DNA of 8,228 nt from Lachnospiraceae bacterium (GTDB lineage Bacteria; Bacillota; Clostridia; Lachnospirales; Lachnospiraceae): the NCBI GenBank assembly GCA_021202715.1, contig JAJQCL010000232.1, positions 8,319 to 16,546 on the forward strand, written 5' to 3'. The position numbers and the translations under genes are program-made. Below, piece after piece: positions 5,727-8,228 of this stretch (the stretch's first letter is position 1; the number at the start of each line of letters is the position of its first letter). The notes beneath the pieces are model-generated. The model saw only the letters and a list, made by a program, of their open reading frames with translations, was not told the DNA's origin and did not search any database.

Positions 5727-6809
5727 ATGATTTGTCATGTTGCATTGATCCCCGGGGACGGGATTGGCCCCGAGATCGTGGGAGAAGCGAGAAAGGTACT
5801 GGACGCTGTCGGCGAAAAGTACGGGCATACGTTTGAATATACGGAGCTGCTGATGGGCGGCTGCTCGATCGACCGCTATGGTGTGCCGCTGACTGACGAG
5901 GCGCTGGCGGCGGCGAAAGCCTCCGATGCGGTGCTTTTGGGTGCTGTCGGCGGAAATGTCGGGAATTCCGCCTGGTATGATCGTCCGCCGCAGGAGCGGC
6001 CGGAGGCAGGGTTGCTGGCCCTGCGCAAGGGGCTGGAGCTCTTTGCCAATATGCGCCCGGCCTATCTGTACCCGGAGCTGAAGGACCGCTGCCCGGTGCG
6101 TCCGGACATCATCGGGGACGGCTTCGACATGGTGATCATGCGGGAGCTGACCGGCGGGTTGTATTTCGGCAAACGGTTCACCGAGGAGGTGGACGGTGTG
6201 AAGCAGGCCACGGATACGCTGGTGTATAATGAAAATGAGATCCGCCGCATCGCCATCAAGGCCTTCGAGGTGGCGCAGAAGAGACGGAAGGAAGTCATCA
6301 GCGTGGACAAGGCCAACGTCCTCGATTCTTCCCGCCTGTGGCGCGCCGTCGTGGAGGATGTGGCGAAGGATTATCCCGATGTGAAGCTCTCCCATATGCT
6401 GGTGGACAACTGCGCCATGCAGCTGGTCCGCGCGCCGGGACAGTTTGACGTAATCCTGACGGAAAATATGTTCGGAGATATTCTCTCCGACGAGGCCAGC
6501 GAGGTGACGGGCTCCATCGGCATGCTCTCCTCCGCCAGCCTGGGGAAGACGAAGCTGGGTCTCTACGAGCCGAGTCATGGTTCCGCGCCGGATATCGCTG
6601 GACAGAACCTGGCGAATCCGATTGCCACCATTCTGTCAGCGGCCATGATGCTGCGCTATTCCTTTGATCTGATGGAGGAGGCCGACGACATTGAAAATGC
6701 CGTGAAGCAGGTGCTGGCGGACGGATACCGCACCAGCGATATCTGGTCTGAGGGCTGTCAGAAGGTCGGCACCACGCAGATGGGTGAAGCCATCCGGGAG
6801 CGGCTGTAG
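5727..6809 (+). CDS. leuB: 3-isopropylmalate dehydrogenase
   Basis: NAD-dependent cytoplasmic enzyme of leucine synthesis that oxidises and decarboxylates 3-isopropylmalate to 2-oxoisocaproate with Mg2+/Mn2+. It has 360 residues, the family norm. The start is ATG 5727, with AGGAG (5715-5719) 7 bases upstream; the in-frame ATG at 5709 precedes that site and would place it inside the coding region. Motifs: ALIPGDGIGPEIV at the N-terminus; substrate arginines Arg100, Arg110 and Arg139; Tyr146; Lys195 in VDKANVL; metal-binding Asp227, Asp251 and Asp255 (NMFGDILSDEAS); and the NAD loop EPSHGSAPDIAGQNLANP. All expected catalytic residues are present in correct spacing. It has its own promoter and is followed by ilvD in the same direction. 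leuA, leuC and leuD are not in the window. The leucine-branch assignment rather than isocitrate or tartrate dehydrogenase rests on overall resemblance. Confidence 0.96.
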   Translation: MICHVALIPGDGIGPEIVGEARKVLDAVGEKYGHTFEYTELLMGGCSIDRYGVPLTDEALAAAKASDAVLLGAVGGNVGNSAWYDRPPQERPEAGLLALRKGLELFANMRPAYLYPELKDRCPVRPDIIGDGFDMVIMRELTGGLYFGKRFTEEVDGVKQATDTLVYNENEIRRIAIKAFEVAQKRRKEVISVDKANVLDSSRLWRAVVEDVAKDYPDVKLSHMLVDNCAMQLVRAPGQFDVILTENMFGDILSDEASEVTGSIGMLSSASLGKTKLGLYEPSHGSAPDIAGQNLANPIATILSAAMMLRYSFDLMEEADDIENAVKQVLADGYRTSDIWSEGCQKVGTTQMGEAIRERL

Positions 6810-6811
6810 GA

Positions 6812-6845
6812 GACGGATCGTCGTTTGCGATGAGTGATACAATGG
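6812..6845 (+). repeat. Upstream copy of a 34-base direct repeat before ilvD
   Basis: Starts 2 bases past the leuB stop. Aligned to the copy at 6881-6914 with a shift of exactly 69 bases, 29 of 34 positions match: GACG, four differing bases, then 26 positions with a single G/A difference. The conserved part contains GTTTGCGAT and ends in TGATACAATGG, where TGATACAAT resembles an extended -10 promoter element. Confidence 0.85.
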
Positions 6846-6919
6846 GTAAAAAATCTCACGTACAAAGAGTGGGAGAAGATGACGTAATGTCGTTTGCGAT
6901 AAGTGATACAATGGTCTGA
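6830..6919 (+). CDS. Possible 29-residue leader ORF spanning the repeats (doubtful)
   Basis: An ATG at 6830 opens a 29-codon frame ending in TGA at 6917-6919. Because the repeat spacing of 69 is a multiple of three, the peptide contains the repeated segment (M/I)SDTM at both ends. It carries four Val and one Ile but no run of regulatory codons, has no clear ribosome-binding site, and no terminator/antiterminator pair follows. It is probably a by-product of the DNA repeat. Confidence 0.12.
   Translation: MSDTMGKKSHVQRVGEDDVMSFAISDTMV
6881..6914 (+). repeat. Downstream copy of the 34-base direct repeat before ilvD
   Basis: Second copy of the element described at 6812-6845, ending 31 bases before the ilvD start codon. 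Both copies begin with a GAC-N5-GTC half-dyad. The intervening 35 bases share no similarity with the repeat. The element may be a duplicated promoter or a regulator-binding unit. Confidence 0.85.
6904..6912 (+). promoter_or_regulatory. Possible extended -10 promoter for ilvD
   Basis: TGATACAAT fits the extended -10 pattern TGn-TAnAAT, with TACAAT at 6907-6912. No good -35 stands 16-18 bases upstream, which extended -10 promoters can tolerate. The same element occurs 69 bases earlier (6835-6843), so two staggered starts are possible. Transcription from here would give a leader of about 27 bases. Confidence 0.4.
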
Positions 6920-6945
6920 AACTACCATAGAGAAGGAGTATTACA

Positions 6946-8228
6946 ATGAAGAGTGATTCCGTGACAAAAGGGATGCAGCAGGCGCCCCACCGTTCTCTGT
7001 TTAACGCGCTGGGTATGACCGAGGAAGAGCTGAACCGCCCGCTGGTGGGCATTGTCAGCTCATACAATGAGATCGTTCCCGGACATATGAATATCGATAA
7101 GATTGTCAACGCCGTGAAGACCGGCGTCGCCATGGCCGGTGGTACGCCGGTCGTTTTCCCCGCCATCGCGGTCTGTGACGGCATCGCCATGGGGCATGTG
7201 GGGATGAAATATTCTCTGGTAACCCGGGATCTGATCTGTGATTCCACCGAATGTATGGCCATCGCTCACGCTTTCGACGCGCTGGTCATGGTGCCGAACT
7301 GCGATAAGAATGTTCCCGGCCTTCTGATGGCGGCGGCCCGCCTGAACATCCCGACGGTGTTCGTCAGCGGCGGCCCGATGCTGGCCGGTCACGTCAAGGG
7401 ACACAAGACCAGTCTCTCCAGCATGTTTGAGGCGGTTGGTTCCTACAGCGCCGGGACGATGACCGAGGAGGATGTGAAGGAATTCGAGCAGCGCGCCTGC
7501 CCGACCTGCGGTTCCTGCTCCGGGATGTATACGGCCAACAGTATGAACTGCCTGACCGAAGCCATCGGCATGGGTCTGGAGGGCAACGGCACCATTCCCG
7601 CCGTCTACTCTGAGCGCATCAAGCTGGCGAAGCACGCCGGGATGAAGGTCATGGAGCTCTTGGAGAAGAACATCCGTCCCCGGGATATCATGACGGAGAA
7701 GGCCTTTACCAATGCGCTGGTGGTGGATATGGCGCTGGGCTGCAGCACGAACACGATGCTGCACATCCCGGCCATCGCCCACGAGGCCGGTGTGGAGATC
7801 AACGTGGATATCGCCAATGAGATCAGCAGCCGGACGCCGAACCTCTGTCATCTGGCGCCGGCGGGTCCTACTTATATGGAGGATCTCTATGAGGCCGGCG
7901 GCGTCTATGCCGTGATGAAGGAGCTGACGAAGAAGAACCTTCTTTATACCGATCTGATCACCGCCACCGGCAAGACGGTGGGGGAGAACATCGAGCATGC
8001 CGTCAACCGGAATCCGGAGGTCATCCGCCCCGTCGAGAATCCCTACAGCGAGACCGGCGGCCTGGCGATCCTCAAGGGCAATCTGGCGCCCGATTCCGGC
8101 GTTGTCAAGCGTTCCGCCGTGGTGCCTGAGATGATGAAGCACGAGGGACCGGCACGGGTCTTTGACTGTGAGGAGGATGCGATCGCGGCCATTAAGGGCG
8201 GTAAGATCGTGCCCGGCGATGTGGTCGT
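6946..8228 (+). CDS. ilvD: Dihydroxy-acid dehydratase, N-terminal part (3' end outside window)
   Basis: Iron-sulfur enzyme of isoleucine and valine synthesis (also supplying the leucine precursor) that dehydrates 2,3-dihydroxy-3-methylbutanoate or -pentanoate to the 2-oxo acid. The ATG at 6946 has AAGGAG (6933-6938) 7 bases upstream. 427 codons are visible with no stop; the family has about 550-570, so the last quarter is missing only because the window ends. Motifs: NEIVPGHMNI (41-50), AVCDGIAMGH (75-84), PNCDKNVPG with cluster Cys119 and Mg-binding Lys121, SGGPMLAG (141-148), CPTCGSCSGMYTANSMNCL (185-203), and the GCSTNTMLHIPAIA block (265-278). The position that is Cys in the TPCN-type enzymes is Gly here (VPGH), as in E. 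coli IlvD, which points to an oxygen-sensitive [4Fe-4S] form; that is inference. Its place after leuB forms a branched-chain amino acid cluster. Confidence 0.96.
   Translation, partial: MKSDSVTKGMQQAPHRSLFNALGMTEEELNRPLVGIVSSYNEIVPGHMNIDKIVNAVKTGVAMAGGTPVVFPAIAVCDGIAMGHVGMKYSLVTRDLICDSTECMAIAHAFDALVMVPNCDKNVPGLLMAAARLNIPTVFVSGGPMLAGHVKGHKTSLSSMFEAVGSYSAGTMTEEDVKEFEQRACPTCGSCSGMYTANSMNCLTEAIGMGLEGNGTIPAVYSERIKLAKHAGMKVMELLEKNIRPRDIMTEKAFTNALVVDMALGCSTNTMLHIPAIAHEAGVEINVDIANEISSRTPNLCHLAPAGPTYMEDLYEAGGVYAVMKELTKKNLLYTDLITATGKTVGENIEHAVNRNPEVIRPVENPYSETGGLAILKGNLAPDSGVVKRSAVVPEMMKHEGPARVFDCEEDAIAAIKGGKIVPGDVV

Noticed and set aside
5664..6578. 304-codon open frame on the minus strand opposite leuB
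   Set aside because: Antisense shadow of leuB, with no domain features and no plausible ribosome-binding site noted.
6812..6914. CRISPR-like pair of repeats
   Set aside because: Only two copies with one 35-base gap, no cas genes, and the repeats lie in a promoter-type position before ilvD.
7060..8142. 360-codon open frame on the minus strand opposite ilvD
   Set aside because: Rich in His/Arg/Gly as expected for the antisense of a GC-rich gene; the sense strand is clearly ilvD.

Overview
The window looks like chromosomal DNA of a Gram-positive anaerobe of class Clostridia, most likely of the Lachnospiraceae type. The grounds are a TIGR04086/YrzE-type membrane protein close to tgt and yajC, a pair of CNNM/CorC-type proteins, strong GGAGG ribosome-binding sites, a clostridial-style Tgt and IlvD, and fairly high GC in the core genes. 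This placement is inferred from protein character and gene order, not from a database search. Every supported gene is on the + strand.

Layout. Bases 1-647 hold the 3' end of a polysaccharide pyruvyl transferase family gene. It is clearly AT-richer than the rest and is probably the edge of a cell-surface glycan locus. A small four-helix membrane protein (717-1085) follows, with a terminator-like hairpin lying inside its first codons. After a promoter and two palindromes come two overlapping CNNM/CorC-type genes (1283-2566 and 2563-3828). A 98-base intergenic stretch with nested inverted repeats leads into tgt (3927-5075) and yajC (5129-5431). The 295-base gap after yajC is a string of hairpins, one of them a probable terminator, and ends in a good promoter for leuB (5727-6809). 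A 136-base gap carrying a duplicated 34-base element precedes ilvD (6946 to the window end, incomplete).

Functions. tgt and yajC are the conserved tRNA-queuosine/Sec-accessory pair; the TIGR04086 protein belongs to the same conserved neighbourhood, but here the CNNM pair separates it from tgt. The CNNM pair probably handles divalent cations, perhaps as a heteromer. leuB and ilvD are two steps of branched-chain amino acid synthesis (leucine branch and common ilv pathway).

No defence system, mobile element, CRISPR array, tRNA or rRNA was seen. The coding content is mostly ordinary. The least explained material is non-coding: the hairpin at the TIGR04086 start, the palindromes before the CNNM pair, the structured region before tgt, the hairpin array between yajC and leuB, and the duplicated element before ilvD.
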